Shown here piece by piece: positions 32,350 through 40,593 of a DNA stretch of 64,000 nucleotides. The position numbers were made by a program, and so were the translations under genes. A model generated the notes under the pieces. That model saw only the letters and a program-made list of their open reading frames with translations. It had not been told where the DNA came from and did not search any database. This DNA is from Nitrobium sp046350935 (GTDB taxonomy: Bacteria; Nitrospirota; Thermodesulfovibrionia; Thermodesulfovibrionales; Dissulfurispiraceae): assembly GCA_046350935.1 (NCBI GenBank), contig JAXLZK010000009.1, positions 1-64,000 of the forward strand, in the 5' to 3' direction. The stretch's first letter is position 1, and each line of letters begins with the position of its first letter.

Positions 32350-33053
32350 AAAGGATCCTCGTGATCGACGACGAGGCGGACATTGTGGAGCTCGTCCGGT
32401 ATAACCTGGAAAAGGAGGGCTATTCAGTCGAGTCCGCTCCGGAGGGAGAGTCTGCCCTGAGGAAGGTCAAAGGGGGGCGCTACGATCTGCTCGTCCTGGA
32501 TCTCATGCTGCCGGGCATCCACGGTCTCGACCTCTGCCGGACCATCCGGAGCGACCCCTCCCTGTCCCGGGTTCCGATCGTCATGCTGACGGCAAAGGGG
32601 GAAGAGGTGGACAGGATCGTCGGGCTCGAAATGGGCGCCGACGATTATCTGGCCAAGCCCTTCAGCCCCCGGGAGCTGGTGGCGCGGATAAAGGCGGTGC
32701 TGAGGAGGACGGAGGCGCTGAAGGAGCCGGTACGGATCCGGGGGGAGGGGGACGACGTCCTCCGGACAGGGGATATCGTCATCGACAGGGCGAAATACGC
32801 TGTCGTCGCAGGGGGGAGGCGGATACAGCTCAGCGCCACGGAATTCAAGCTGCTCCTCTATCTCTGCGAAAGGCCCGGCAAGGTCTACAGCAGGGAGCAG
32901 CTTCTCGATGCGGTCTGGGGCGGCGATGTCTTTGTGGAGCCTCGGACGGTGGATGTCCATATCAGGAGGCTGAGGACGAAGCTGGAGGCAGACCCCAATA
33001 CTCCGCGGCATATAAAAACCATGCGCGGCGTCGGATACTTTTTTGAAGGCTGA
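32346..33053 (+). CDS. OmpR/PhoB-family response regulator
   Basis: A 235-residue regulator: receiver 1-120 with DDE acidic pocket, phospho-acceptor Asp52 (LLVLDLMLPG), Thr in MLTAKGEE and Lys in YLAKPFSPREL; winged-helix DNA-binding domain about 140-235 (LSATEFKLLLYL, SREQLLDAVWG, RTVDVHIRRLRTKLE). Its ATG overlaps the aroKB stop (ATGA), and its stop abuts the kinase start, so the three are coupled. By analogy with PhoB-PhoR order it could respond to phosphate, but no pho or pst genes are near. Confidence 0.93.
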   Translation: MKRILVIDDEADIVELVRYNLEKEGYSVESAPEGESALRKVKGGRYDLLVLDLMLPGIHGLDLCRTIRSDPSLSRVPIVMLTAKGEEVDRIVGLEMGADDYLAKPFSPRELVARIKAVLRRTEALKEPVRIRGEGDDVLRTGDIVIDRAKYAVVAGGRRIQLSATEFKLLLYLCERPGKVYSREQLLDAVWGGDVFVEPRTVDVHIRRLRTKLEADPNTPRHIKTMRGVGYFFEG

Positions 33054-34310
33054 ATGTCTGTTCTGCTCTCACTAGTCCTCGCCCTCGCAGCCGGTCTGCT
33101 CGCCTTTTACCTCGTCCGGTTTTTCCTGTCCGTACGGGACCTCTCCGCTTTCCTCAAGGAACTTTCCACGGGAAACCTCAATGCCCGCCTTTTCTCCCGC
33201 AGGAAGGGCAGGCGGGAGAGGATCGCACGGGACATCGCCTCGGTCATGGAAAAGACGAAAGCGCGCCTCGATTACGCCGAGGCGGAGCGCGAGAGGATGG
33301 AGGCCATCCTCAGGGGCATGTCCGACGGCGTTCTGATCACCGATACGCGGGGGATGGTCCTCCTCGCCAATCCTGCCTTCAAGGGACTCCTGACGGTGGA
33401 CGGAAATACCGAGGGGAAGCAGATCGCGGAAGTGCTGCGCCACCCGGACCTGCTCGACCTGTTCAGGGATGCCCTGGATACCGGGGAGGTGCTTTCAAAA
33501 GAGGTCGGCCTGTCGAAGGACGGCAGGGAGATGCATCTGTCCGCTACCGGCGTCCCGATCCGCGGGACAGGCGGAGTGAGAGGGATCGTCCTCACCTTCC
33601 ACGATATCACGCGGCTGCGGCAGCTCGAAGAGATGCGGAAGGACTTTGTGGCGAACGTCTCCCACGAGATCAAGACCCCCCTTACCGCCATCCGGGGCTT
33701 CACCGAGACGCTCCTGGATGGAGCGATCGCGGACAAAGAAAACGCGGTGCGCTTTCTCGCCGTGATCCGGGACCACAGCGAACGGCTGAACAGCCTGGTG
33801 GACGACCTGCTGACCCTCTCGCGCATCGAGCTCGGAGACCTGCAGATCAGGAGGGACGCCGTCGAACCGGCCGAGGTCGTCGATGCGGTGTTCATGACTC
33901 TCGGGAGCAAGGCGGAGAGGAAAGAGCTTACCCTCAGGAAGAGCATTCCGGAAAGCGCCCCGCCCCTTCGGGCGGACAGGGACAAGCTCATTCAGCTCGT
34001 GCTCAACCTGGTCGACAACGGCATCAAGTTTACCGAAAAGGGAGAGGTCGCGGTCGGACTGGAAGAAGAGGAGGGGCGGGCCGTCCTGTACGTTCAGGAT
34101 ACGGGGATCGGCATCCCTCCAAAACATCTCCCGCGTCTCGGAGAGCGGTTTTACCGGGTGGACAGCGCCCGCTCGCGCGAGCTGGGCGGGACAGGCCTCG
34201 GCCTTGCCATTGTAAAGCACATTGTGCATGCCCACGGCTGGGTGCTCCGGATCGAGAGCGAGCAGGGAAAAGGCACCCGCGTTTCCGTTCTGCTGGACAG
34301 CTCCCCCTGA
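33054..34310 (+). CDS. PhoR-like sensor histidine kinase
   Basis: A 418-residue kinase: one N-terminal hydrophobic segment (about 2-23), a short HAMP-like region with RRKGRRERIARD, PAS about 75-185 and HisKA with VANVSHEIKTPLTAIRG (His204), then HATPase_c with N box NLVDNGIKFT, DTGIGIPP and GGTGLGLAIVKH. Architecture and order match PhoR kinases, which also act as phosphatases on the partner regulator. It follows the regulator stop with no gap (TGA then ATG). Input is probably membrane-associated or via the PAS domain. Confidence 0.93.
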   Translation: MSVLLSLVLALAAGLLAFYLVRFFLSVRDLSAFLKELSTGNLNARLFSRRKGRRERIARDIASVMEKTKARLDYAEAERERMEAILRGMSDGVLITDTRGMVLLANPAFKGLLTVDGNTEGKQIAEVLRHPDLLDLFRDALDTGEVLSKEVGLSKDGREMHLSATGVPIRGTGGVRGIVLTFHDITRLRQLEEMRKDFVANVSHEIKTPLTAIRGFTETLLDGAIADKENAVRFLAVIRDHSERLNSLVDDLLTLSRIELGDLQIRRDAVEPAEVVDAVFMTLGSKAERKELTLRKSIPESAPPLRADRDKLIQLVLNLVDNGIKFTEKGEVAVGLEEEEGRAVLYVQDTGIGIPPKHLPRLGERFYRVDSARSRELGGTGLGLAIVKHIVHAHGWVLRIESEQGKGTRVSVLLDSSP

Positions 34311-34406
34311 CGGGGCCGTACTGTTTTGCGTGAGTCGCATCCCCCTGCCTGCGTACCGGAAATCCCTTCCTGAACAGGCGGGAAGCCCTTTCCCCCTTTC
34401 CTCCCA

Positions 34407-34436
34407 TTGTTCATTGTCTCTCTCTTTGTTTATAAT
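34407..34436 (+). promoter_or_regulatory. Sigma-70-like promoter for the HEAT-repeat gene
   Basis: TTGTTC (34407-34412), 18-bp spacer, perfect TATAAT (34431-34436), about 75 bases before the start codon at 34511. Confidence 0.55.
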
Positions 34437-34510
34437 ACGCCCGTTTGTGTCAGGGGCGCTCCCGTCAGTGCTCCTCTTCCGGCTAACCAGGTTTGCGGAA
34501 AGGAGTTATC

Positions 34511-35203
34511 ATGGCAGACCACAAAGGGCAGTATGCAATACAATGCAGTCTCGTTTCGATTTTTTTGCTGGCAGGTCTTTTTCTTTCCGGCGCCGCATCC
34601 GCAGGCGGCGAGGCGGACCGGGTGCTTGCCGATCTCAGGCAACCCGTCTGGCAAGAGTACCTCGCCTCTCCCGAATGGGTGGCGCGGTATACGAGCGACA
34701 GCTCCGTCTCCACCCTCTCCTCTCTCATTTTCAACAGGGGAATCCATTGGAAGATCCGGATACGGGTGCTGCAGCTCCTGGGCGCGACGCTGAACCCGAA
34801 AGGCATCGCTCCCCTGGCGGAAATGCTCACCGACCCCGCCCTGAACAGCGACTGCCCCGCCCTCAAATGGAACAGCGCCTTTGCCCTCGGCAATTTCAGG
34901 AGCAATCCTGCGGCGCGCACCTTTCTCCTTGCTGCCTTGAAAAAGGAGAGCAATACGGTCGTCAGGGAGGGGATTATCGATTCACTGGGAAAGATCGGCG
35001 ACGCAGGGGTCGTCCCTGCCCTGCTTCCCCTGCTGAGCGACGGCAGTTTCGCCATCCGGCTCAGCGCCGTAAAGGCGCTCGGGAAAATCGGCGGCGAAGG
35101 GGCTGTTTCTTCCCTGAGAGGCCTCCTGGAGACCGATACCGACCCGTACATACGGTACGAGACGGCTGCCGCGTTGAAGAGATTGGGCGCCGCCCGGAGC
35201 TGA
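34511..35203 (+). CDS. Exported HEAT-repeat protein
   Basis: A 230-residue protein with a signal peptide (hydrophobic LVSIFLLAGLFLSG, cleavage near AASAG at about 31). The mature part contains about four HEAT/PBS-type helical repeats, clearest in the last 110 residues (NSAFALGNFRSNPAA, REGIIDSLGKIGDAGVVPALL, RLSAVKALGKIGGEGAVSSL, RYETAAALKRLGAA). Such repeats form protein-binding solenoids. The start ATG 34511 has AAAGGAG five bases upstream; an earlier in-frame ATG is less well placed. Function unknown. Confidence 0.8.
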   Translation: MADHKGQYAIQCSLVSIFLLAGLFLSGAASAGGEADRVLADLRQPVWQEYLASPEWVARYTSDSSVSTLSSLIFNRGIHWKIRIRVLQLLGATLNPKGIAPLAEMLTDPALNSDCPALKWNSAFALGNFRSNPAARTFLLAALKKESNTVVREGIIDSLGKIGDAGVVPALLPLLSDGSFAIRLSAVKALGKIGGEGAVSSLRGLLETDTDPYIRYETAAALKRLGAARS

Positions 35204-35350
35204 GGGCAGCAGTGCATATGACAGGGCAAACGCATCTAAAGAGCAATGTAAGGGAAAACAACAAGATTGCTTCAGGGTACGACCCTTCGCACTGACAGAG
35301 ACAGGCAGAGGGAAAGGTGGAGAGGAAGACTAAAGAGAAATCGTTTCTCT

Positions 35351-35488
35351 GTCATTGCGAGTCTTTTCCCTCTCTCATTGCGCCCCCCTCTCCCTCTGTC
35401 ATTGTCTTCCCCTTCCTTGCTGTCATTGCGAGCGGAGCGAAGCAATCTCAAAGGGATAGCAACTGAGTAGATATTTTGATGCGATTGC
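35351..35488. repeat. Cluster of REP-like repeats, including a complete 67-bp copy
   Basis: GTCATTGCGAG or partial TCATTG cores recur at 35351, about 35374 and 35399, followed by a complete unit at 35422-35488: GTCATTGCGAGCGGAGCG, AAGCAATCTC, 23 bases, then ATTTTGATGCGATTGC. The unit matches, at identical length, the inverted copy at 51371-51437. The rest of the 380-bp gap between the HEAT gene and mscS shows no gene. Confidence 0.7.
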
Positions 35489-35584
35489 CCTGGAGCATAT
35501 GACCTGTGCCCTTGCTGCTTTCCGCACTAGGATGATAGGCTGTAAGGAGCGGCGGGTTGCAGAGCGGCCGCAGGGGAGGAGCCC

Positions 35585-36580
35585 ATGGATGCCTCAGTGA
35601 AAGCCATTGTGCCGCCTTTCATCGTCGCCCTTGCCGTTTTCTTCCTGGCGCTGGGAATCCGGGGCATTATCTTTCGCTTTCTCCACCGGTGGGCCTCCGG
35701 CACCCGGCCCGACCTGGACGATATCCTCATCAGGGCGATGCGGACCCCCTCCCTCTTCTGGTGCGTCGCGCTCGGGCTTTACGCGGGGAGTGCCCTCCCG
35801 GATATCCCGCAGCCGTATCTCGTTCCCCTGAGAAGGGGGCTCCATGTGATGGTGCTCTTCTCCTTCACGATCGCCACCGCAAATCTCGCCGGGATGATCT
35901 TCAAGAGCTACATCCGGAAGTCTTCCTTTCCCCTTTCCACCACCGGCCTCGCCTACGGCGTTCTCAAGGGCACCATCCTGCTGCTGGGCGTGCTCGTCAT
36001 CCTCAGTTTTCTGGGGATCTCGATCGCCCCCCTCATTACCGCCCTCGGCGTCGGCGGACTCGCCGTGGCCCTTGCCCTGCAGGACACTCTTTCCAACCTT
36101 TTCGCGGGGCTCCATATCCTCATGGAGAGGTCCCTCAGGATCGGCGATTTCGTTCGGCTTGATGCGGGGCAGGAGGGGTATATCGAAGACATTACCTGGA
36201 GGACGACGAGGATACGGACCCTGGCGAACAATATGGTGGTGATCCCGAACAACAAGTTGGCGCAGAGTATCGTCACCAATTACTGTCTCCCCGAGGTGGG
36301 CATGTCTCTTTCCCTCCCTGTGCGGGTGCCCTCCTCCGCCGATCCGGAAAAGGTGGAGAGGCTCCTCAGAGAGGAGGCTGAAAAGGCCGCCGGGGAAGTT
36401 CCCGGTATGCTACGGGCCCCCCGGCCCCTGGTGAGACTCATCCCCGGTTTCGGGGAAACTACCCTCGATTTCACGCTTACCTGTTCAGTACGCGCCTTCG
36501 AGGACCAGTTCCCGGTGCAGCACGCGGTGAGAATGCGCCTTCTGAAGAGGTTCAGGGAGGAAGGCATGGAGCTACGCTAG
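35585..36580 (+). CDS. MscS-family mechanosensitive channel
   Basis: A 331-residue inner-membrane protein with four to five TM helices (about 5-26, 50-70, 82-104, 120-150 and the pore helix). The pore-lining and beta-domain signature ALGVGGLAVALALQDTLSNLFAGLHIL is followed by RIGDFVRLD and the YIEDITWRTTRIRTLANNMVVIPN stretch typical of MscS. The C-terminal alpha/beta cytosolic cage follows. It protects against hypo-osmotic shock or acts in ion homeostasis. The start ATG 35585 has GGGGAGGAG upstream. Confidence 0.93.
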   Translation: MDASVKAIVPPFIVALAVFFLALGIRGIIFRFLHRWASGTRPDLDDILIRAMRTPSLFWCVALGLYAGSALPDIPQPYLVPLRRGLHVMVLFSFTIATANLAGMIFKSYIRKSSFPLSTTGLAYGVLKGTILLLGVLVILSFLGISIAPLITALGVGGLAVALALQDTLSNLFAGLHILMERSLRIGDFVRLDAGQEGYIEDITWRTTRIRTLANNMVVIPNNKLAQSIVTNYCLPEVGMSLSLPVRVPSSADPEKVERLLREEAEKAAGEVPGMLRAPRPLVRLIPGFGETTLDFTLTCSVRAFEDQFPVQHAVRMRLLKRFREEGMELR

Positions 36581-36627
36581 GCTGTGTATGCACACTGCAG
36601 CGATGAAAAAATAAAAAGAGGTGTCCG

Positions 36628-37020
36628 ATGAAGGTGAAATGGATTGTGCCGCTGCTCCTCCTGCTCTTTTCCCTCCCTCCCGCGGGTGCGGAGGAATTTC
36701 AGACCCTGAATGCCGATGAAGTGAGGGGTCTGATGGATACGAAGACGAAGATGGTAGTGGTGGATGCCCGCACTCTGCAGGAATACCGGGAGGGGCACCT
36801 CCCCGCTGCGGTCAACGTGCCTCCCGACTCCCTCTCCTCCCTGGGCCGGGTGCTGCCGAAGAAGAAAAGCGCCCTCCTCGTTTTCTACTGCAGGGGCGCG
36901 GACTGAGTGCTGAGCCGGCTGGCTGCGGGCGCAGCCAGGGAGCTGGGATACAAGAGGATCAGGGTCTTTACCGGAGGCTTCCCTGAATGGACCGCAAAGG
37001 GGTTCCCGGTCGAGCGGTGA
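36628..37020 (+). CDS. Periplasmic rhodanese-domain protein, probable selenoprotein with in-frame TGA (Sec93)
   Basis: The frame from ATG 36628 (AGAGGTG upstream) reads a signal peptide (1-21) and the first half of a rhodanese domain to FYCRGAD, meets TGA at 36904-36906 and continues in the same frame with VLSRLAAGAARELGY, VFTGGFPEW and KGFPVER to TGA 37018-37020. The continuation is the canonical second half of the domain. Related rhodaneses have YCxxxxCxxS, so the TGA sits exactly where a conserved Cys is expected. An 8-bp hairpin starts 12 bases after the TGA (see 36907-36938). The product would be 130 residues including Sec. A nonsense mutation in a Cys codon is the alternative. Probably a sulfur- or selenium-handling or redox protein in the periplasm. 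Confidence 0.75.
36907..36938 (+). promoter_or_regulatory. Candidate bacterial SECIS element
   Basis: After the TGA come 12 bases, then stem CTGGCTGC (36919-36926), loop GGGC (36927-36930) and perfect complement GCAGCCAG (36931-36938). The loop begins 20 bases after the TGA, inside the range described for bacterial SECIS elements, and its first two bases are G, as required by the usual consensus. The element lies within the coding region. Confidence 0.65.
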
Positions 37021-37056
37021 GAGGCGAGCGGACCCGGGGCTCTCATTCCTCACCCC

Positions 37057-37401
37057 TTACGAACTGTGGCTCTTCGGCACCGAGATGGTGAAAAGCGGAT
37101 CCTCAATGGATTCGCCCTGGCACACCGGGCATTTCCCCGGTTTTTTGAGCTTCTCCCTCTTCCGGAACAGAAAGCCGCATTTCTTGCATTCGGCGGGCGT
37201 GGTGATCAGGTGGAGCTCCCTTTGGACCACCGTCCGTTGGATATGCTTGAGATGCTCGTAGACCTCCTTTTCCGAAATCCTTACTTCAACGGAGAGGTCC
37301 CGTGCGGAAAGGGTCTGTCCTGCCAGGAGAAAAATAATCTCCTGGCGTAGTGTCTCGTGCCGCTCGGCAGGGGCGGCGGGCTCCTTCGGCCTCTTCCTCA
37401 T
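37057..37401 (-). CDS. HTH and zinc-ribbon transcriptional regulator
   Basis: A 114-residue predicted DNA-binding protein: N-terminal winged-helix-like region (about 15-65; LRQEIIFLLAGQTLSARDLSVEV, KEVYEHLKHIQRTV) and a C-terminal zinc ribbon with CKKCGF and CPVCQG, matching the COG3357-type HTH/Zn-ribbon family. The frame is open to 37581, but the ATG at 37401 has AGGAGG seven bases upstream and gives the family length. It is convergent with the rhodanese gene. Target genes unknown; the metal site suggests metal- or redox-responsive control. Confidence 0.78.
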   Translation of the reverse strand: MRKRPKEPAAPAERHETLRQEIIFLLAGQTLSARDLSVEVRISEKEVYEHLKHIQRTVVQRELHLITTPAECKKCGFLFRKREKLKKPGKCPVCQGESIEDPLFTISVPKSHSS

Positions 37402-37563
37402 TCCCGTTCCTCCTCTACACCCTAATTGTATCACAGGAAGTTTCCGGGGAGAGGCCTGCTCCGGGCGGAGAGAGGTCTTTTTATGGAATGTCTTTCCCGT
37501 ATGCCCTATACTTTGAGTAATAAACAGTGTCCTCTTCTCTGGTCGGCCCCGGGAAAGCGGCAC

Positions 37564-37798
37564 TAGGGTGTTTTTGCACACTCTCTTCTACTGCGACCGG
37601 CTGCAGAGCCTCTGGATCATCGTTCTCCCGGGCACATCGTCCTCGACGTAGCTTCAGCTACGCCTCCGGGCGCTTTCGCTGCCCCAAAGAATCTTTGATT
37701 CTTCGGGGACCCCTGTTCTTTTTCCGGGGTCTTGGGACGCCTTGCCCAGGGACTCTTCGCCCGGTCTCGCGACGAACAGAGTGTGCAAAAACACCCTA
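37564..37798. mobile_element. MITE-like element with 19-bp terminal inverted repeats flanked by TA
   Basis: GGGTGTTTTTGCACACTCT at 37566-37584 and its exact complement at 37778-37796 are each flanked by TA (37564-37565 and 37797-37798), as expected for a TA target duplication. The interior has no ORF but two strong hairpins: CGTAGCT-TC-AGCTACG (37647-37662) and a 12-bp near-perfect stem at 37682-37708. The TA duplication and terminal repeats fit a non-autonomous IS630/Tc1-mariner-type element. Confidence 0.72.
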
Positions 37799-37855
37799 AT
37801 CAACGAAACGATGTTGATACGGGGCGAGTGCGCCTCGGCAAATCTGCAAATTTTT

Positions 37856-37877
37856 TGTCACAAGAGACTTCGTGACA
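37856..37877. promoter_or_regulatory. Inverted repeat upstream of the GGDEF/EAL gene
   Basis: TGTCAC, ten bases, GTGACA. It lies just upstream of the promoter at 37895 and could be an operator. Its half-site sequence is shared, in opposite arrangement, with the palindrome at 15808 that precedes the paralogous glycosidase. Confidence 0.35.
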
Positions 37878-37894
37878 GGGCGCCTAAAAATTGC

Positions 37895-37923
37895 TTCTCA
37901 CAGGGAATTATGTAGTGTACAAT
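37895..37923 (+). promoter_or_regulatory. Sigma-70-like promoter for the GGDEF/EAL-glycosidase pair
   Basis: TTCTCA (37895-37900), 17-bp spacer, TACAAT (37918-37923). It lies inside the upstream extension of the open frame, supporting a start codon downstream at 37990. Confidence 0.5.
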
Positions 37924-37989
37924 GTAGAGTACAACGCAGTAAGCGGTGGAAAGGTGAGGAGCAATCCAGGAGGAGAAGATGCACGCACA

Positions 37990-40524
37990 ATGAGCCACGG
38001 CCATACTGACGATCGAGCCCATGCGAATAACCGGAATGTTCTGAAGGAGGAGGTTCTTGCCGAGCAGGTCAGGCAGCTCTATGCCCTCGCGCCGCTCGGG
38101 TTCATAGGGACTCTCCTGAATTCATTGATCGTCTTCTTCATAATGAAGGAGGTGGTGCCCCTCAGGATAGTGCTGGTGTGGCTTGCCGCGCTATTCTCCA
38201 TTACTTTTCTGAGGGTCCTCCTTGTGCTGCGATTCCGGAGCAGTGCGCTCCGGCCGTTTGCGGCGCGTATCTGGGGAAACCGTTTCCTTGTCGGACTGGC
38301 GCTCTCCGGAATCGTGTGGGGGAGTATCGGCGTCTTCCCGCTTTCAGGGATTTCCCTGGCCCACCAGGTCCTTATTGCCTTCGTGCTGGGCGGCATGGCG
38401 GCAGGGGCCGCTGCGACCTACTCGGCGTTGAAAGAGGGCTATCTTGCCTTCAGCATTCCCGCTCTGGCCCCGCTTGCCCTTCAGTTTTTCCTTTTCGCCG
38501 ACAGCTTCCATTACGCAATGGGAGGCATGCTCTCTCTGTACGGCCTCCTGCTCTGGCGGGTATCCCTGAACAGCTACCGGGTCAACAGGATGTCACTGCT
38601 GCTCAGGTTCGAGAACAGGGGCATGATCGAACGCCTGAAGAGCGCCAAGGAACACGCGGATGAATTGAACGAAAAGCTTTGCGCTGAGATCGACGCCAAA
38701 AAGAAAGCCGAGGCGGAGCTCAGATCCCACCGCAATCACCTCGAAACGATCGTCGAGGAGCGGACAACCGATCTCCTTCTGTCCAACGAACAGCTCAAAG
38801 ACGAGATTGAGGAGCGAAAGCAGACTGAACAGGCCCTTCGGGAAAGCGAAGGGCGTTTGATTCTGGCCCAGAGAGCGGGGCGCGTGGGTGTGTTCGACTG
38901 GGACCTGATCAGCGGCAAAGCGATCTGGACTGAGCAATTGGAGGAACTGTTCGGACTCCCCCCCGGCGGTTTCGAAGGAAATTGCGAGGGCTGGCTCAAG
39001 CGTGTACATCCTGACGACCGGCCGGGGATTGAGGCGAAATTCCGGCAGTGGATGCGCGCGCGCCACAAGCAGGTCGAGTTTGAGTACCGCTTCATCCGCG
39101 CTGATGGTCAGACGCGCTGGATGGCTGCAGGCGCCCAATTCAGCTACTTTGCCGACGGCACTCCCGCCCGCATGATCGGCTCGAATGTGGATATCACCGA
39201 GCGCCGCAGGCTGGAAGAGGAAATCAGGCATCTGGCGCACCACGACGCGCTCACCGGGCTTCCCAACCGGCGTCTCTTTATGGATATTATCATTGTCGAG
39301 GTAGCGGAGGCGCGCCGCATCCGGAAGAGATTGGCGGTCCTCTTCCTCGATCTTGACCGTTTCAAGGAAGTCAACGATACCCTGGGACATGAGGCCGGGG
39401 ACGAGCTTCTGAAAGAGGTCGCGCGACGGCTCAGGGCCAACGTCAGGGAATCCGATGCTGTCGCCCGTATCGGGGGCGATGAGTTCAATATTATTCTTAC
39501 CAATATTTCCCACGTCGAAGACATTACCGTCAGTGCACGGAAGATCATGAGCTCATTTCAACAGCCTTACTTTATTGCCGGGAACGAGCTTTATATGACC
39601 ACCAGCATCGGCATCAGCATCTACCCCGATGATAATGAGGAAGTAGATACTCTCTTTCGGTATGCGGATATCGCCATGTATCATGCCAAGGAGATAGGGA
39701 AGAATGCCTATCAGTTTTATAACTCCGCCATCAACATCCGCTCGATCGAGAGAATAAAGATGGAGGGGGCCTTACGTCAGACTTTCGATCGCGGAGAGCT
39801 CCTGGTGCACTATCAGCCCCAGGTCGACATCAAAACAAGGGAGATAATCGGCGCCGAGGCCCTGGTCAGGTGGCAGCACCCCGAATTGGGACTGCTCGAA
39901 TCGGCGCGTTTCATTCCGCTCGCAGAGGAAACAGGCCTCATCACCACCATCGACGAGTGGGTATTCCGGACCGTCTGCGCACAGCTCAGATCATGGCGGC
40001 ATGCCGGGCTGCTCCCCGTTTCCGTCACCATAAATCTCTCGGCCCGGCAGTTCCAGAGCCCCGAACTGATCACTACGGTATCGAAAATCGTGGAAGAAAC
40101 GGGCGTGCCCCCCGATTGCCTCAATCTCGAGATCACCGAGAGCATGGCGATGAGCAATGTCGAGCGCACCGCCTCCTATTTGAAAGAGATCGCGAAGCAG
40201 GGAATACATATTTCCATCGATGATTTCGGCACCGGCTATTCATCCCTGAATTATCTGAAGAGATTGCCTGTTGAAAAGCTGAAAATCGATAAATCCTTTA
40301 TCCAGGATATCGCAACCGACCCCGACGACCGGGCGATCATCAGTGCGGTGACGGCGATGGCCCATACCATGAGAATGAAGGTGATCGCGGAAGGGGTGGA
40401 GACAGAGGAGCAGCTCTCCTTCCTGCGCTCGATCCATTGTGATGAGGGGCAAGGGTATCTTTTCAGCAGGCCGCTGCCCGCAGAGGAGTTCAGGGAGCTG
40501 ATGGGCGCGGGCAGCGGCTCCTAA
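37990..40524 (+). CDS. Membrane GGDEF/EAL protein with PAS domain
   Basis: An 844-residue c-di-GMP protein. About six hydrophobic segments (residues about 35-200) form an integral-membrane sensor, followed by a coiled coil (about 215-280), PAS/PAC (about 285-405), GGDEF domain with GGDEF at 495-499 and EAL domain with the EAL motif at 623-625 and DDFGTGYSS. Both sites look intact. The start is uncertain: the frame is open from 37891, but a promoter at 37895-37923 favours ATG 37990, with AGGAGG about 16 bases upstream. It is followed 69 bases later by the secreted glycosidase, which may be under its c-di-GMP control or simply cotranscribed. Confidence 0.92.
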   Translation: MSHGHTDDRAHANNRNVLKEEVLAEQVRQLYALAPLGFIGTLLNSLIVFFIMKEVVPLRIVLVWLAALFSITFLRVLLVLRFRSSALRPFAARIWGNRFLVGLALSGIVWGSIGVFPLSGISLAHQVLIAFVLGGMAAGAAATYSALKEGYLAFSIPALAPLALQFFLFADSFHYAMGGMLSLYGLLLWRVSLNSYRVNRMSLLLRFENRGMIERLKSAKEHADELNEKLCAEIDAKKKAEAELRSHRNHLETIVEERTTDLLLSNEQLKDEIEERKQTEQALRESEGRLILAQRAGRVGVFDWDLISGKAIWTEQLEELFGLPPGGFEGNCEGWLKRVHPDDRPGIEAKFRQWMRARHKQVEFEYRFIRADGQTRWMAAGAQFSYFADGTPARMIGSNVDITERRRLEEEIRHLAHHDALTGLPNRRLFMDIIIVEVAEARRIRKRLAVLFLDLDRFKEVNDTLGHEAGDELLKEVARRLRANVRESDAVARIGGDEFNIILTNISHVEDITVSARKIMSSFQQPYFIAGNELYMTTSIGISIYPDDNEEVDTLFRYADIAMYHAKEIGKNAYQFYNSAINIRSIERIKMEGALRQTFDRGELLVHYQPQVDIKTREIIGAEALVRWQHPELGLLESARFIPLAEETGLITTIDEWVFRTVCAQLRSWRHAGLLPVSVTINLSARQFQSPELITTVSKIVEETGVPPDCLNLEITESMAMSNVERTASYLKEIAKQGIHISIDDFGTGYSSLNYLKRLPVEKLKIDKSFIQDIATDPDDRAIISAVTAMAHTMRMKVIAEGVETEEQLSFLRSIHCDEGQGYLFSRPLPAEEFRELMGAGSGS

Positions 40525-40593
40525 AGAGCCTTGACAACAAAAGCTCTCCCCCGTAAAGTAGGAGGACTAAATTTTTCAAAACGGGGGGAGAGT

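Noticed and set aside
35351..35449. Repeated TCATTG cores considered as a CRISPR array
   Set aside because: Repeats are short, unequal and not regularly spaced, with no unique spacers or cas genes.
35495..35545. SRP (4.5S) RNA-like segment, minus strand GGAAAGCAGCAAGG with a short closing stem
   Set aside because: It has a GGAA loop and AGCAGC but lacks the matching 5' AGGUC strand and the three closing base pairs, so no domain IV helix can form.
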